Shown here: positions 22,437 to 34,690 of the stretch, piece after piece
Layout of the letters: the number at the start of each line of letters is the position of its first letter
How positions within the stretch are numbered: the first letter of the stretch is position 1
From: Lunularia cruciata
Lineage: Eukaryota > Streptophyta > Marchantiopsida > Lunulariales > Lunulariaceae
Length of the DNA: 64,000 nucleotides
Reading direction: 5' to 3'
Assembly (NCBI GenBank): GCA_948567375.1
Contig: OX419758.1
Coordinates: forward strand, 22,387,001 to 22,451,000
Made by a program: the position numbers and the translations under genes
The notes under the pieces: model-generated
Database searches by the model: none
What the model was told of the DNA's origin: nothing
The model's input: the letters and a program-made list of their open reading frames with translations, nothing else

Positions 22437-23164
22437 TTTAATACCACAAGCTAGCCATATGATCTAGATGTGAAATTTGGTTTGGTAACATCTAGAATGA
22501 TGTTATACATGATGGTCAAAATAGATTAGATAGAAGTATCACCAAAAGAGTACTTATACAAATAGAGCAGAAACCAAAATAGACTTGAGAACCTTAGAAC
22601 CAATAGCTAGATATATGATTTAAAGATGAGAATTGGTTTGGTAACATCTGGAAGGATGTTACATATGATAGAATAAAAAGATCAGAAAGAGGTATCACCA
22701 AAAGGGAACTTCTACAAATAGAGTAGGAATTGAAATATGCCTGAAATCTTTGAAGGCAATTTTGGAGGCCTAAACGGATGAATTAGGCCTCAAAAATGTG
22801 CACAGAGCTCCAATAGAGGAAAGGTTGGCCTTCCCTCCCCCTTGGTTTTTCTCACCAAGAGCTTTCCAACTGCACCTTACATGATTTTGAGACTCCTATA
22901 GGAAGATTCCCTAAAAGATTCCCTCCAATCAAAGCTTGTTTGACCAACCAGATAGGACCTAGACCAACATGTCACCCATCCAAGTAAGTACTCCAAGGGT
23001 GGATCTTGATGACATGTCACCTATCTGTATGCCTAATCCTATGGTGGAGCTTCCTTGGAGGAGATCCTCTTTGTCTATATAATAAAGGCATGGTGCTCCT
23101 TTGGGGCACCGAATGTTGTGTGTAATCTATGTTTTCTCTCTTCTCTTGTCCTCGGAGTATTACA
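22437..23164 (+). repeat. 3' LTR of chromovirus 2
   Basis: Pairs with 16579-17313. Its first dinucleotide is TT instead of TG (22437-22438), a point change at an end integrase needs. The AAAAAGAGGGAC purine tract lies just before it (about 22422-22433). Confidence 0.95.
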
Positions 23165-23173
23165 GTGTATCAT

Positions 23174-23955
23174 TGTAATCCTTTGAGGATAGGAGACCTG
23201 AAGAGAAATACACCATGAGAAACACACACTTTCACACTCAAACTCTGATGCCCCAAAGGAGCACCTTCTCTTTATCATATAGACAAAGAGGATCTACTCC
23301 AAGGAAGCTCCACCATAGGATTTGGCACATAGATAGGTGACATTTCAGCAAGCTCCACCCTTGGATTACTTACTTGGATGGGTGACATGTTGGTCTTTGT
23401 CCTATTTGGTTGGTCAAACAAGCTTTGATCAAAGGGGATCTTTTAGGGAATCTTTATATCAAAATCTTAAAATCACATGGGTGAGGTACCATTGGAAAGC
23501 TATCAATGAGACAAACCAAGGGGAGTGAAGGCCAACCTTTCCTCAATTAGAGGGGGAGATCCACACATTTTTTAGGCCTAATTCATCCTTTTAGGCCTCT
23601 GAAATTGACTTCAAAGATTTCATGTATATTTTGGTTCCTACTCTATTAGTAGAAGTCTCCTTTTGGTGATATTTCTTTCTAATCTATTTAGTCCATCATG
23701 TGTTAACATCTTTCCAGATGTTACCAACTCAATTCTCACCTTTAAATCATATGTCTAGCTAATGGTTCTAAAGTTTTCAAATCTATTTTGGTTTTTACCT
23801 TACTACTATTATTACTAGTATTATTATTATTAGTAGAAGTACTCTTTTGGTGATACTTCTATCTGATCTACTTTGACCATCATGTATAACATCATTCCAG
23901 ATGTTATCAAACCAAATTTCACATCTAGATCATAAGGCTAGCTCTTGGTATTACA
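23174..23955 (-). repeat. Solo LTR of the chromovirus 2 family
   Basis: Reverse-oriented LTR from TGTAATCCTTTGAGG to TCTTGGTATTACA, with perfect target duplication ATCAT at 23169-23173 and 23956-23960. It lies only nine bases from the 3' LTR of chromovirus 2. Its internal region has been lost, most simply by recombination between its two LTRs. An ATT-rich microsatellite near 23806-23842 expands it. Confidence 0.95.
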
Positions 23956-25540
23956 ATCATCTACCAAGGATAGAAATGCACAACCTAAGATGGCCAAAGT
24001 AGTAGATAGGAGAACTCTAAAATGAGCCATGGCAAATAAAGGTCCCCCTAAAGGATCTCCCTTATATGTACCCACAGTTGACTCTAAAATGGTTACTCCA
24101 TCCTATGAATCACCATGCTGGTAGTAAAGAGAAGCAAGAGAGCCATAAAAAGACCGCACAAAAGGAATAAGATTCGCCAAGGATCCACCAACCTCACTAA
24201 CCTCTTTAAAGATGGATGCCTATGAGATGCTTTTAAAAGCATTCTCAACATCCATATGTAGGACTACCCATTCCGGATGGATATCTAAGAGTGCCCTAAT
24301 GCCTTGAGATATAGCCTCACATCTTCCAAGTGTAGCTACTCCAAATTGATGTGGACTGAGGTGTTGTCAAAAGTATGAATGATGTTGAAATACAATGGTA
24401 CGACTGACCAAACATAAAAAGATCTCTCCAATAGAAATTGATTTAATGCCCCTTATGTCCTTCTCCATTACAAGAAGTCAACTAGCACCTAACACCCGAC
24501 TAATAGACAAAAGAATGTCTTCTCTCGCTATTGTTGCAACCACTTGAAACAACACTTGGTAAAACCACACAAAGGATCATCTGCCTAAAAGTAATCTCTA
24601 AGGTGCTCATAAACCATCCCTAACTAGCCTCCTAAGCAAAGGCGAGGGGTAGTGTACAATGATTGTGCAAAAAGCAACCTATCAAACACATAAAGGCTGC
24701 TTAGGCTAATAATCTAAGACCTCTAATGGTAGTCCCTCTATTGCTAGGATGTAGTGAGTGTAGGGAAGAGATAGTCTCATCAGTAGGACTCACCATAGAC
24801 AAAGGATGTAGTGCTCATGTTGCTCTACTAAACTCTCCCGCCTGACCCAATGTCCTACACCGTCATAATCGAGTGGACTCTGTGGTTATCTGTGGTGAAA
24901 CTTGTCTCCTAAAATATGTAGCCCTAATAGACTCCTCCTAAAGGGCTACCCAATCCCTCGCTCAAATCAATGTAATCTAGCAGCCACCTCTCTATGCTCC
25001 GCACATCCTCCTTTAGCATAACAAAGACACCATCAAGGGAGTAAGAGGAATAGTAACCATGCTAATTCGTCCAAGAGATCACGTGCCAAACTGTCAAGTG
25101 GTAGACAAAAAGCTTGTCTAGCCTCATCATGGAGTGTGAGGGGTAGGCTATGGAATAGACATGGACATGGAAAACTAGTCTCAAATATCTCCAAAATGCA
25201 ACCCGCCTGAGAAGCTAACCACTCCGACAACTTGATTGGTATCCTTGGAACGATCAACAACGAATAGAAGAAGCATGCGTAATCCCGAGTGTCACTGCCA
25301 TTGTTATGGTCGCTTGCCTCACGTGGGCATCCTAAATGGTCCAATCACAATCCTTGTGCATCCTTTTCACATGGGTCTTTATCCCTTGCGAGATAAAGTG
25401 TCGGTGACACACCGGGCATGGTGTATCCCGAGCCACTCTAGGTGTATCCCGAGCCGCTCTAAGCGGCCCACATGGGGAGGTGTAGCCATAGCTAACACAA
25501 GAATAATGATAGTAACACATGATGCTCCTCAACAAATCCT
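23956..25540 (-). mobile_element. Non-LTR retrotransposon B, N-terminal half
   Basis: On the minus strand the N-terminal part has a C2H2-type finger, CPVCHRHFISQGIKTHVKRMH, in the ORF 25535-25332 (Cys-x2-Cys then His-x4-His). Broken frames lead to the polymerase palm: KGDPLGGPLFAMAHFRVLL near 24000-24068 and FLSLVDD ending at 23956. Restriction-like-endonuclease non-LTR elements combine N-terminal fingers, a central polymerase and a C-terminal endonuclease in one ORF, as here with 14972-16578. Together the two pieces give about 3.2 kb. Stops throughout make it inactive. Confidence 0.82.
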
Positions 25541-26243
25541 TCCATACCTACAAAACCTCAACCTTTCATATCCCAATTCACATAAGAAAATAATCTCTCC
25601 AAACCCTAAAAATTATAAACTCTAAAAACTTTTAATTTCTATCTCCAAAATTTTCAAATTAAATTCCCATGAAACTTAATCATGAAAACCAAGAGATTAA
25701 AAATAAAAATTCCAATCACTCTTAATGTGTAATGATTCCTCCAAACTCTAAAAAATCTAAAAATCTTTACAATTTTATACTCAATTCTCCGTATTCTTCA
25801 ATCTAGATAAAAATGAAACCGAAATCAAAAAACAAACAAAATAGATTATTCACTTGAATGTTATAGAGAGCACTCATAAAGTATAGATGTTTCCTCTCAC
25901 ATCTCTCCTCTCCCGGCTCCACGCTCTCCCGAACTCCAGCTTTTTACCAAACCGGACAAGGGTGTAAAGTTTAAATCAAACCCGACAAGGGTGCGACATC
26001 TCTCGTCCATTCCAGTGCCTCTTGGCACCAAGCAAAGGCTCTACATGTTACCCATTAATCGCTTCGGCTAGTCTGGCTGTGGCCTTGACCCAGCAATCAT
26101 GCCGCCAGCTGGAAGCGCGACCTTCTCCCCTGCCACCGTCCACTGCTTCTCGGGTTCAAGACAGAGTGGCACACCATAAAACGACAAGAAAACCTTGCCA
26201 CAGAACTCCAAATCAACTGTAAAATGACTTGTAGAGAGAAAAA
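25541..26243. other. Unassigned stretch, partly GC-rich
   Basis: AT-rich to about 25860, then more GC-rich from 25900. It may include the 5' UTR of non-LTR element B. A short open frame (26022-26222 plus) has no recognisable domain. A small direct repeat (GACAAGGGTG at about 25957 and 25985) is visible. I see no gene. Confidence 0.4.
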
Positions 26244-26315
26244 CGGGACCGCGTGGGAAACCCATGAGGATGGGATAACCCCATCAAGCCGCAGTACAAG
26301 GAAAGACAAGGGTGA
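26244..26315 (-). repeat. 3' tail fragment of the non-LTR family
   Basis: Read on the minus strand: GTCTTTCCTTGTACTGCGGC, TTGATGGGGTTATCCCATCC, then TTTCCCACGCGGTCCC. It matches the 3' ends of the non-LTR elements, such as 49100-49181, and belongs to a set of very short copies. Confidence 0.65.
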
Positions 26316-26433
26316 AAGTAAATACATATGTATTATTCCTCTGAAGTATTATCCCTTGAAGTAAATACATATGTATTATTCCTTTCTGTTTCAGTTCGAC
26401 TCGCCGGAAGGTGACAGATTGTCTCTGTCACGT

Positions 26434-26772
26434 TATAAGTAGGGAGCCGATAACCTCACCGCAGGGTATCGGTAAACTCACCGCACCCCACAGGTCGCAG
26501 GCCAAGGACCATTTTAACGGGTAAAGGCTTAACTATTATGGGATACGCGAGACTGGTCCTTGGATTAGTATCTCTCTTGACCCCAATCTCTTAATTTGGT
26601 TGGGAACTAAACGGGACGGTACCCTGCAAGTGCGGAAGTGCAACAGATGGTTCGACGTTGCTCAAGCTTCAGCGTAGGAACAACTGCAGTTGCATGTGGT
26701 TGGCCTGTGACCTGTATGGTGCGGTGAATTTACCGATACACTGCGGTGAGGTTATCGGCTCCGGTATAAGTA
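26434..26772. mobile_element. 323-bp foldback element (MITE) with 8-bp target duplication
   Basis: The perfect direct repeat TATAAGTA flanks both ends (26434-26441 and 26765-26772). Inside it, about 63-bp terminal inverted repeats are highly similar (left arm from 26442, right arm back from 26764). Each arm contains two tandem copies of a 16-bp motif, CGATAACCTCACCGCA and CGGTAAACTCACCGCA. A smaller nested inverted repeat (CCAAGGACCA with TGGTCCTTGG) lies near 26503-26560. No ORF for a transposase is present. An 8-bp target duplication suggests the hAT superfamily, but the terminal bases are not a clear CAGGG type. Non-autonomous by content. Confidence 0.85.
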
Positions 26773-27009
26773 TAATAAATATAAATGTGATGTAGTCGAA
26801 CATCAGTGCACATGGGCACTTTCTTGTCCTTTGTGAGTAGTAGTGTCCCCACCTATTGGGAAGATCTTTCTCCATTGAAACAGGAGAGGAGAAGTTAGCG
26901 GAAGGGTATATTTTCCTTTCTATATCGTCACGTCTGAAGGATGCCTCTATGCAACGGAATCCAGAAATCATAACCTAAATCGTCTATTTATACCCGCAGC
27001 GAGAAACAG
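26773..27009. other. Unassigned stretch after the foldback element
   Basis: No coding domain seen. A TATTTATA block near 26987 followed by GC-richer sequence could be a promoter, but nothing downstream supports it. Confidence 0.3.
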
Positions 27010-27160
27010 GCGACCGCGTAGGAGAAACAAAGGATGGGAAGACCCCGTCACGTCGTACAAGGGAGAGACAAACAAAGTAACATGGGCTAAGTCCAATACA
27101 GTGTATATGAAAAATCTGCCCTGCCCGTACCTAAGATATCGACACCGGACAGCTATGATA
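27010..27160 (-). repeat. 5'-truncated 3' end of the non-LTR family
   Basis: On the minus strand it runs GATATCTTAGGTACGGGCAG, TCATATACACTGTATTGG, TTAGCCCATGTTACTTT, GTCTTCCCATCCTTTG, CCTACGCGGTCGCC, matching the 3' untranslated end of the copies at 49060-49181 and 14700-14821. It is about 150 bp long. Confidence 0.75.
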
Positions 27161-27284
27161 TGTCATGTTTGGGACGTATGATTTTTTCGCAGCCATTAGA
27201 TCATCTAAAACATCTGAAAAAGTTTCCCGATCAGCTATAAACTCTTTTCTAACTCCGCGTGGACGTTCTCTTTTCTCCATCGAG

Positions 27285-27650
27285 CTTATTCATCGACTTG
27301 CCGAAATCCTTGCTCCCGCAGCAGTTTGCGCAAGGATATTGGAGTGACAAGAAAGGGAAAGGGTGACCCAGTCTTGTTCATCAGAGAATGTGGACATACT
27401 TACTGTTTCTGTTAAGAGAAGTTTACTATAGCTACAGTAAGTTCTCTTGTGCCCATAGTCAACTGATTCAACATCAATTGCATGAAAAGCTGTATAAGGT
27501 ATATAGCTCTCTGAATTCAGGATCCCTTGTATAAAGCCAATACTTCACGCCTGGGGATATTGAAAGGAAATATCTTGTTTTGAAACTTGTCTTCTCCACT
27601 TCCGGAGGAAAGTCTTATTTCTTTTGTCTTCGTAAGGTTTCTCTCTCACC
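27285..27650 (+). pseudogene. Decayed IGPD (histidine pathway) gene fragment
   Basis: Although no reading frame survives, the sequence aligns at DNA level, with many changes and small gaps, with two exons of the IGPD pseudogene at 51850-54057. Shared blocks are the acceptor CTCCCGCAGCA (27311; 52524), TGACA..AAAGG..AAAG (27346; 52559), the donor ACAGTAAGTTCTCTTGTGC (27444; 52634), AATACTTCA..C (27539; 52820), AACTTGTCTTCTCCACTT (27584; 52865) and GTCTTCGTAAGG (27627; 52904). The introns are retained, so it came from a DNA-level duplicate, not a processed copy. Much more decayed than the other locus. Confidence 0.72.
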
Positions 27651-30600
27651 CATTCGACCAAATTAAACACTTGAGCATATTTTAATATCACACCCTAAGT
27701 TGCTCAAGAGACTTCATCCAACTAGCTGCCATGATTTGATGATTTTGGAGATGATGGCATGCAGTTTTGTATTTTGATTAAGCGATATTTATTGTCCTTA
27801 TTCCCTTTCAGCTTACACAATTTGTGACTGCATCATTATCTCATAAAATGGTAACCATGTAGAAGTTGGAAACATTCAGAATGGTTTACTTTGTTTGTCT
27901 CACCTGTTTTGGGAAAGAATGGTATGGTGAATAGATAAGTTACTACTCCTTCAAGATAACTAATAATCATTTACAGTCTCCTTTCCTACATGTTGCAACA
28001 AAGAAAAAAATGACTAGAACTGGTATTACATCCAAATTACCAAAGTATTAATCCATCCAAACTAGTAATTTTAGCAATTTTGCTCTCTCAATATCAAATG
28101 TCAAAACTCAATCGCCTATCAATTGCTTCTAAAAACTTGGATGCTAGGCAAAATCGAACAATAACTTGAGGTTTGGATCAGGTTTTGTTAATCATTGCTT
28201 ATATTCTTTTCCGAAAAATTGAATTGGTTAGAGAATCACTACAATAAGATAAGATAATATATTCTTTTAAAGATCTGAATAGAATGTCAACACCATCTAT
28301 TGAACAGGTTAGCTAAGTTATAGAGCAGACTAGAGAAGTTGCTAACCACGCGAACTAAGTTATCCCGTATTCAAGTGAGCATTAGAGAATTCAGCTGAAT
28401 AGTAGTAGTAGTATGAATTTTGCTCACCATTTTAGTAAACTATGCTTAAGTTTACTAATATCAAGAAGAGAAGTTTATTGTTTGGAGAGTAGTCAACTAA
28501 CTTTTGGTCTGCTTAGTGACTTAGTAGACAATCTAGTCATAATATCAAAAAACTTCTTGTTACATGCTATGTTGCTTGTACGCAAAGGATTATGTCTAGA
28601 CTTTAGGTGCATTTCAATCCTCAGATATCTATTCTGTAAGTCTAGACATAGTGTAATGATAAATCATAATAATTTGGATATATAGCAAATTTAATCAAGG
28701 ATCACATATACAAGCTTTTTAGATTTGACTTTTCATATTTAAAAATAAAATATTGTTGATGTCAACACAAAGAGGACGGCATTAAAGAAATTTCTGAAAT
28801 TTATGGTCTTTAAGGGTGGGCATTTCCTTATTTGGAGTGGATGTTACCCAGTTTGTAAACACAAGTGTAAAAAAAATGCACCCTATTGAGAAATCTAGAA
28901 ATGATAGTGCTGGATTCTTTAAAGTCAAACAGCAATGCAAAATTTTTATCTATCCATGAATAATAATTGGCTTTAAATGGACTAGTATGACAAAAAGTTT
29001 AACTATGTTATAACCAATATTTTAAGTTTGTTTCACCTAATAACTAAATCAAAGGATAAAAGTGTTGGAATATGTGGAACTGGATAGTTTCAACTATGCT
29101 AGGTCATTGATAGACATTGAGAATAAGTAAGACAAGATCAATTTTGTGATAAATAAGTATAATTTTGGATAATAGTTGCTCTAGGTCGATCTTTATCCAT
29201 GCTAAAAATCAACCTTTAAACCAGGAGGTAAACAAACTTGATTTCATGAGAAAAATAAAGTGAAGATTGTATTGTAGTGCACGTGTCTTCCACAACTACA
29301 AGCCCTTATAAAGGTTGTGTCAAGCTTATGTCAAATAGATATGGTTATAAACCTAAATTCAGTAAAGCAATGATTATGTTATAAATATGATATTAGAATC
29401 AATTTTTAGCAACTTTTGAAAGGAATTATGAACTTTTGAGTTGTTATTGGTTATCGTGTAGCAATAGTATTTTAGTGAAACTCTTATTCTTTCTGTCTTG
29501 AAAGTAAGATAGTGTGAGATGTGAGTCTAATACACATTGGAATTGACTTCAAACTCATTCAAAATTGACTTAATCAAGTTGTACAAGATTGCAATATCTA
29601 TATATCTAGTTAAAAAAAGAGGAGTAGCAAGCAACAAGGAGTGCTTGGATGGTAAAGATCCTATCTACACCATCATATAGTTGAAGGAACAATATGACAT
29701 CAACAGTAAGATAGAGGTGAGTGTGACAAGTAACTAACCTACATTGGATCCAAAAACAACATGCAACTATACTCAAAGGTACATCCAACCAATGTAGATA
29801 ATACATAAGAATCAAGGTTAATTTAGAATTGCAAGATCAAGCACTAACAAGAAAACTATCTGTTGGAAGGTCATTTATCATGGTCAATAAAAGAACACAC
29901 CATAATTCAATAAGGGGACCTCATTCTATTCATAAGGAGAGAGAAACTACACCTCATTTGAACATAGAAATACTTAGAATTGAACCTCACCAAGATCACT
30001 TTGAATTATAAAGCATTCACTAGCTGATTTAGCTAAATAGAGGAGATTCGGAGTTGTAATTTGCAAATTGGAGATTAACATGTGAGGCTATGATGAGATC
30101 AAAGCTCCCACCAATTTCTTAAGCTATTAGCTCTAGGAATTCCATCCCATGTGGGTACAAGATGAGTATTGAAGGAAGACTTGATAGCCATCAAGTGTGA
30201 GTATTTGCTAGACTTGCTATAGGGATTTAGTATTGATAGGATGGTAGAAGATTTAATTAGTGGGAATGTATTCCGAAGGATATTCACAAGACATGGGATT
30301 AACCCTCGTCATGAAACATACAAACCAAAGGATGTAGGAGAAGGATTGTCACCAAGAAGAAGCTTTAGGAGTTAGCTCCCTAAGCATATTTCAAGAAGAT
30401 GCCTACAATAATAGGAAGAGATATAGATTTACTAGGATTATAAAAAATCATTATAGAAGAGTATTAAATTTTCTTCTCCTAATATTCCACCTAGATCACT
30501 TTGATTGGATAAGCAATTCACCCTGATTGGATTAGCAAGACTTGGGCAATTGTAATAGGAAGTACTAATAGTGATGCTAGAAATGTTAACTATGCTATTT

Positions 30601-31899
30601 TAGTACATGAGACTCTTCAAACTAGCAATTTGACTAAAGAGAGGTAAATGTTCTAAAATCTACCACTACCTAGATCACATTCATGAAACTTGTATCACAC
30701 TTATGAAACCTATGATCTACTCACACCAGAGGAAGAGGATGAGAAGTGGGACTAACAATTAGCAGTCTGAACTAATCAAACCACACCACTCCCATCCAAA
30801 GTGGTCCTAGATCACTCCTAGTAAGGAGAAACCTAATGAGGTGCATATTTGTGTTGTGGTGTGGTTTGCCTAGTGTGAGAAATAATAACAATATATATAT
30901 CATCTTCTATAATATATGATGTGAGTGATCTAATGGGCATATCAATAGCCATGTGAGCAATCTATGAACATTCAAGAGATTGCTCATGTGTATTACAATC
31001 TTTTCCTCATCCAGAGCTCTGATGGATATAAGTGGTTGAGGCTTGGTAGAAAAAAGTGTTTTAGTTTTGCAACTTTTAAGTGGAGTAAAGCGCAAAAGCT
31101 AGAGTATTCAAGGGTGGTAGTAGAGCATGAAAGCTAGAGCATCTAAGAGTGAGTTCAATCAAGAGACATTCTACACTACTTATTTACCTCTTCTAGACCC
31201 TTTTTCATAATGATTTAGACTATGCATTGTGATCACATTTGGGTCTAAATGGTAGCTCATTCTTGGTCTTGCATTCATAGTCTCAAGGATGAAGAACCTA
31301 GATCCTATTATTCTCACTATGCTTACTTATGATAGATTTGGGATTTAACCATCTACATCCTTTTTTAGAAGAACAAGAGCAAAAATCTTACTCAAGGCTT
31401 TGGGAGTGGAGTTGGAGGTCCATGTGTCAAAAGGAAGAGTTTGCAAGTTTGCAAGGCAAGGTAGCACTTCAGAATAGATAATTATTAATCCAAGGGAAAT
31501 AGGTAGAAATATTCTAAGTATAAAATGCATCCTTGGCTTGAAATTCTCTTTGGCCTCAAATTCTACCTTTGATCCAATATATATCTTTGTCCAAAAATAC
31601 TTTTTGACTTAGGACCAGTTTTGTAGCCAATGATTGCAGTATTGTAATTACTTGTACAATAAATAACAAGGAGTTGTTGTGACTAGCAATAGTTGCACAG
31701 ACATATCTTAATCACACTTAAGATAAGATTAATAGGTAGGATTAGCATTAAGTGGAGTATGAGCAATTAGGAGATTATGTGCATCCTTAGCTATTTATCT
31801 TCTTTAATAGATAGTTATGAAACTGTATATATGGGTTGCAATCCACATAAGGGAGGTCCAATTCTTTCATGAACAAAGTATTCAACTCAAACATCTCTT
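27651..31899. other. Long AT-rich stretch without recognisable features
   Basis: I find no domain, RNA gene or clear repeat boundary in 4.2 kb. Open frames are short and scattered (for example 28413-28685 plus and 29606-29815 minus). Parts may be degraded retroelement sequence, since similar wording of short words appears in repeat A, but I cannot align it. Confidence 0.4.
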
Positions 31900-32305
31900 T
31901 CAAGTCCTTGTGTTGGATTACTTTTGCTTACATCTTTGATTGCATACTTGGTCAAGTAGAGATGAGGAATCTTGCAATAGGAGTGTGTGTTTGAGTACCT
32001 ACTTAAGCAATTTGCATTAAATCAAGGAAGTTATCCTTGACATTATGAACAAGCTAGTCAATGTAAGGAGGGGTTTTGGGAAGGATGGAGCATTGAGAGT
32101 ACCAAAAAATAGAAAACCAAGTAGAAAATCAATTTTGGATTTTTTGGGATTGCATTATTTGGGAAGAGATGTGCATAATTAGCAACAATGTTAGGATGAA
32201 AAACCTTTGGCCTAAAACCAACCTTTGGGGTGAAATGTGCCTATGGGAAGGGACTAGCTACTGAGGTAAATGAGGCTCTTGAGGAGGGAGAGGCCTTCAA
32301 CATGA

Positions 32306-34690
32306 AATGTACCACCACTATGAAGAGCTTGTAAGTTTAGATCTTTCAATTGAATGGTTGTTAATTTCTCTTTTCTTGTGGGAGGCCATTGTGGGTATCC
32401 CTACACTCTTCCAGGAGTGGTTTCTGCACAAGAGGTTCAATAATCAAGAATGAAAAACTCATGACATTGTGACCTTTGATCTTCATTTATAGTCAGTTCT
32501 GACCCGTATCCTTGTGGGATGACATGTTTTTATTGTTTATACTATTAGTATGCCAACATTGTGTTGTCATAAAGACATTTAGCCCAAAGACAAAGAAGGA
32601 GCCAAAGGAGAAGAAGTAGACATTGAAGGGGACAAGCCCAAGAAACACTCTTAGTACTTATTTTCTAATGAGTTTGAAAATCTATTTCAATTCCAATAAA
32701 TCTCATTGTTGTAGTATCATAGAGGTCTAATTTGATCACAACAATTATTAGATCTTTGAATGTGGTTGCTCTAACTTTGGTTTGATATCAATGGTAAATA
32801 ATTTTCATGACTTGTTGGACTAATACAAATCTCAATTCACATTCATAATTATATAAAACTAATAATCAACCAATATGCAGAATAGTTATTGTTAAAAAAA
32901 TTTAAGAAATTTTTTCTAAATATGAAAATATTTTTTCATATTCATGCACTTTTTTTTAAATTATATATATGAAATAGATTGAATGGATTGATTAACTATC
33001 AATTTTTTTTGAAACTGAAAGATTGTGACTAACCAAGAAACTTAGTGAATCATCAAAACTTTTTGATTCTTTCCAAAGCAATGTTAATTTTTATGAAAAA
33101 TTGCAAGGATTAGAGTCAAGATGAGCTTTCTCTTAGTGCACATCTGTTATCAGACTCTAGTTGATGTGCAAGCTTGCTTGTGATGGATAAATAAAACTAG
33201 ATTTAATTTAGTGTAAGTGACCTTGTTCTTAGTGTACAAATAAAATCAAATTGAAATCAAGGTTTTCAAATTAGATCTACTCTTTGTTTTTTAACATAAT
33301 TCTCTTGATGCATATAATTAAATGCTTGAGCTAGCAATTAGATATTTGCTATCCATTGAGTATTTGACTACATAAGATCCATTGAGTCCAAAAATGACCA
33401 ACCTTGTTGTTGTAGAAATGAACTCATATTTCAAATTGGTTGGTAAAAGAGGTTTGGATTCTGCATGGATTACTTATTGAAGTTATTTGATCAAGCATCT
33501 ACTACATATTCTTGTATTTGAAAATTGAGATTTCTAGTCAATTTAGAATATATGATCATGAATGTGTGGGGCATTTGCCTTAACTAGTATATCTCCTACT
33601 TAATATGTCAGGTTTAATTATGTAGCTTCTTATCATATGCTTGATAATATTACTTGGATCTTAGCATGATTACATAAAAAGCCTACTACTTTGATTCCCT
33701 TCATATATGTTCAATGCTACTCTTCTTATAAAAACATCTTCTAGTATTTTTGACTTTGCTCATTTTGGTTCTTTCTTAGATTTCAATGTTTTTCTTGTTA
33801 TTAAGATAGCATCTATCATAAAATATTTTAACTTTCAATGACTCCACCTAGAAATTGTATGATTCTTGTTCTTAAAGGTTCAATCTTACTTTTGAATTAT
33901 TATCCAACTTTAGGACATTGACAATCTTCTTATTAAGTTGTATTAGAGAATGGTAGTGACGTCCTTTTTGTGAAAATACCTTTTTAATTATTTGGTTTTA
34001 TGTCCTTTTCTCAAGCTTATGCTTAGACTTATCAAGGATACAAATGGTTTTACGCCATTGATCTTCAAAGTGAAAGGCAACTACATGGTTAGGAAGAATT
34101 AGCTTGAAGGAGGAAGTGCACATGGAAGAGATGGACCTGAAGGAGATGAGTTAGGAGGATGGTCCATGCCAAAGGAGTATGAGCCCAAAGACCGTTTCCG
34201 CCACCAACTTTTTGCTCAAAGATCTTTGCCGTGGAATACCTTTGGCTCCAAAGGAAGTACAATGGATTGAATATGTCACCAGCTGGATAATTATCTACCA
34301 TCAAGAACTGTTATCATACGCCAAAAGCTTTGCATGTGCAGATTGAGATTGCCAAGCATGGTTTATTCATTAAATGTAGGTAACAAAAGCTAAGGCTATA
34401 AAATCAAGGCTAAAGTTACCAATCCTTCACTTTTTGTAGATCATAGTTAGTTATAAGCCCAAAGTAGTTGATAGTTTCTTGCACCTTTCATACCAAGTTT
34501 CACAAGCATTTGAGGTAGAAATTCCTCTTTGATTTTGTATAGAGAAGCACAAGAGAGAATATTTGGAAGGAGTAAGGTAATGAGTATACAAACACAATGC
34601 ATGAGCATGCTCAATGTTATCCTTAGACCATCAACAATGAATAAGTTGACTCTACATTGAAGTATAGAGGTCATCCATAGCAAGAAATTA
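32306..34690. repeat. Dispersed repeat A, copy 2
   Basis: Homologous to 1-1947 plus 7520-8027. It carries the undisturbed chromovirus insertion site near 34167-34185 (CCAAAGGAGTATGAGCCC). It has the 80-bp unit once and lacks the 7847 palindrome, so it approximates the ancestral sequence. Confidence 0.85.

Larger units (their letters stand above)
16579..23164 (+). mobile_element. Ty3/gypsy chromovirus 2, complete but inactive
   Basis: The element is 6586 bp with LTRs at 16579-17313 and 22437-23164, an intact initiator-Met tRNA primer site, gag with a zinc knuckle, protease, reverse transcriptase/RNase H, integrase and chromodomain. The target duplication GTGTA is perfect (16574-16578 and 23165-23169). 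It sits inside non-LTR element B at the polymerase active-site codons. Frames are better preserved than in chromovirus 1, but stops (for example at 20023, 20218 and 21916) and two lost catalytic Asp residues make it non-autonomous. Confidence 0.96.

Noticed and set aside
27165-27347. 60-codon ORF at 27165-27347 as a small gene
   Set aside because: It overlaps a retroelement tail boundary and the decayed IGPD fragment, whose DNA alignment explains it better.
28384-28415. AGTAGTAGTAGTA run near 28400 and ATT run near 23820
   Set aside because: Ordinary short microsatellites with no sign of function.
1-34690. Repeat A copies 1-1947 and 32306-34690 as the two LTRs of one giant element
   Set aside because: Copy 1 is flanked on the right by an unrelated segmental duplication, and no TG...CA ends or target duplication were seen; dispersed copies are simpler.
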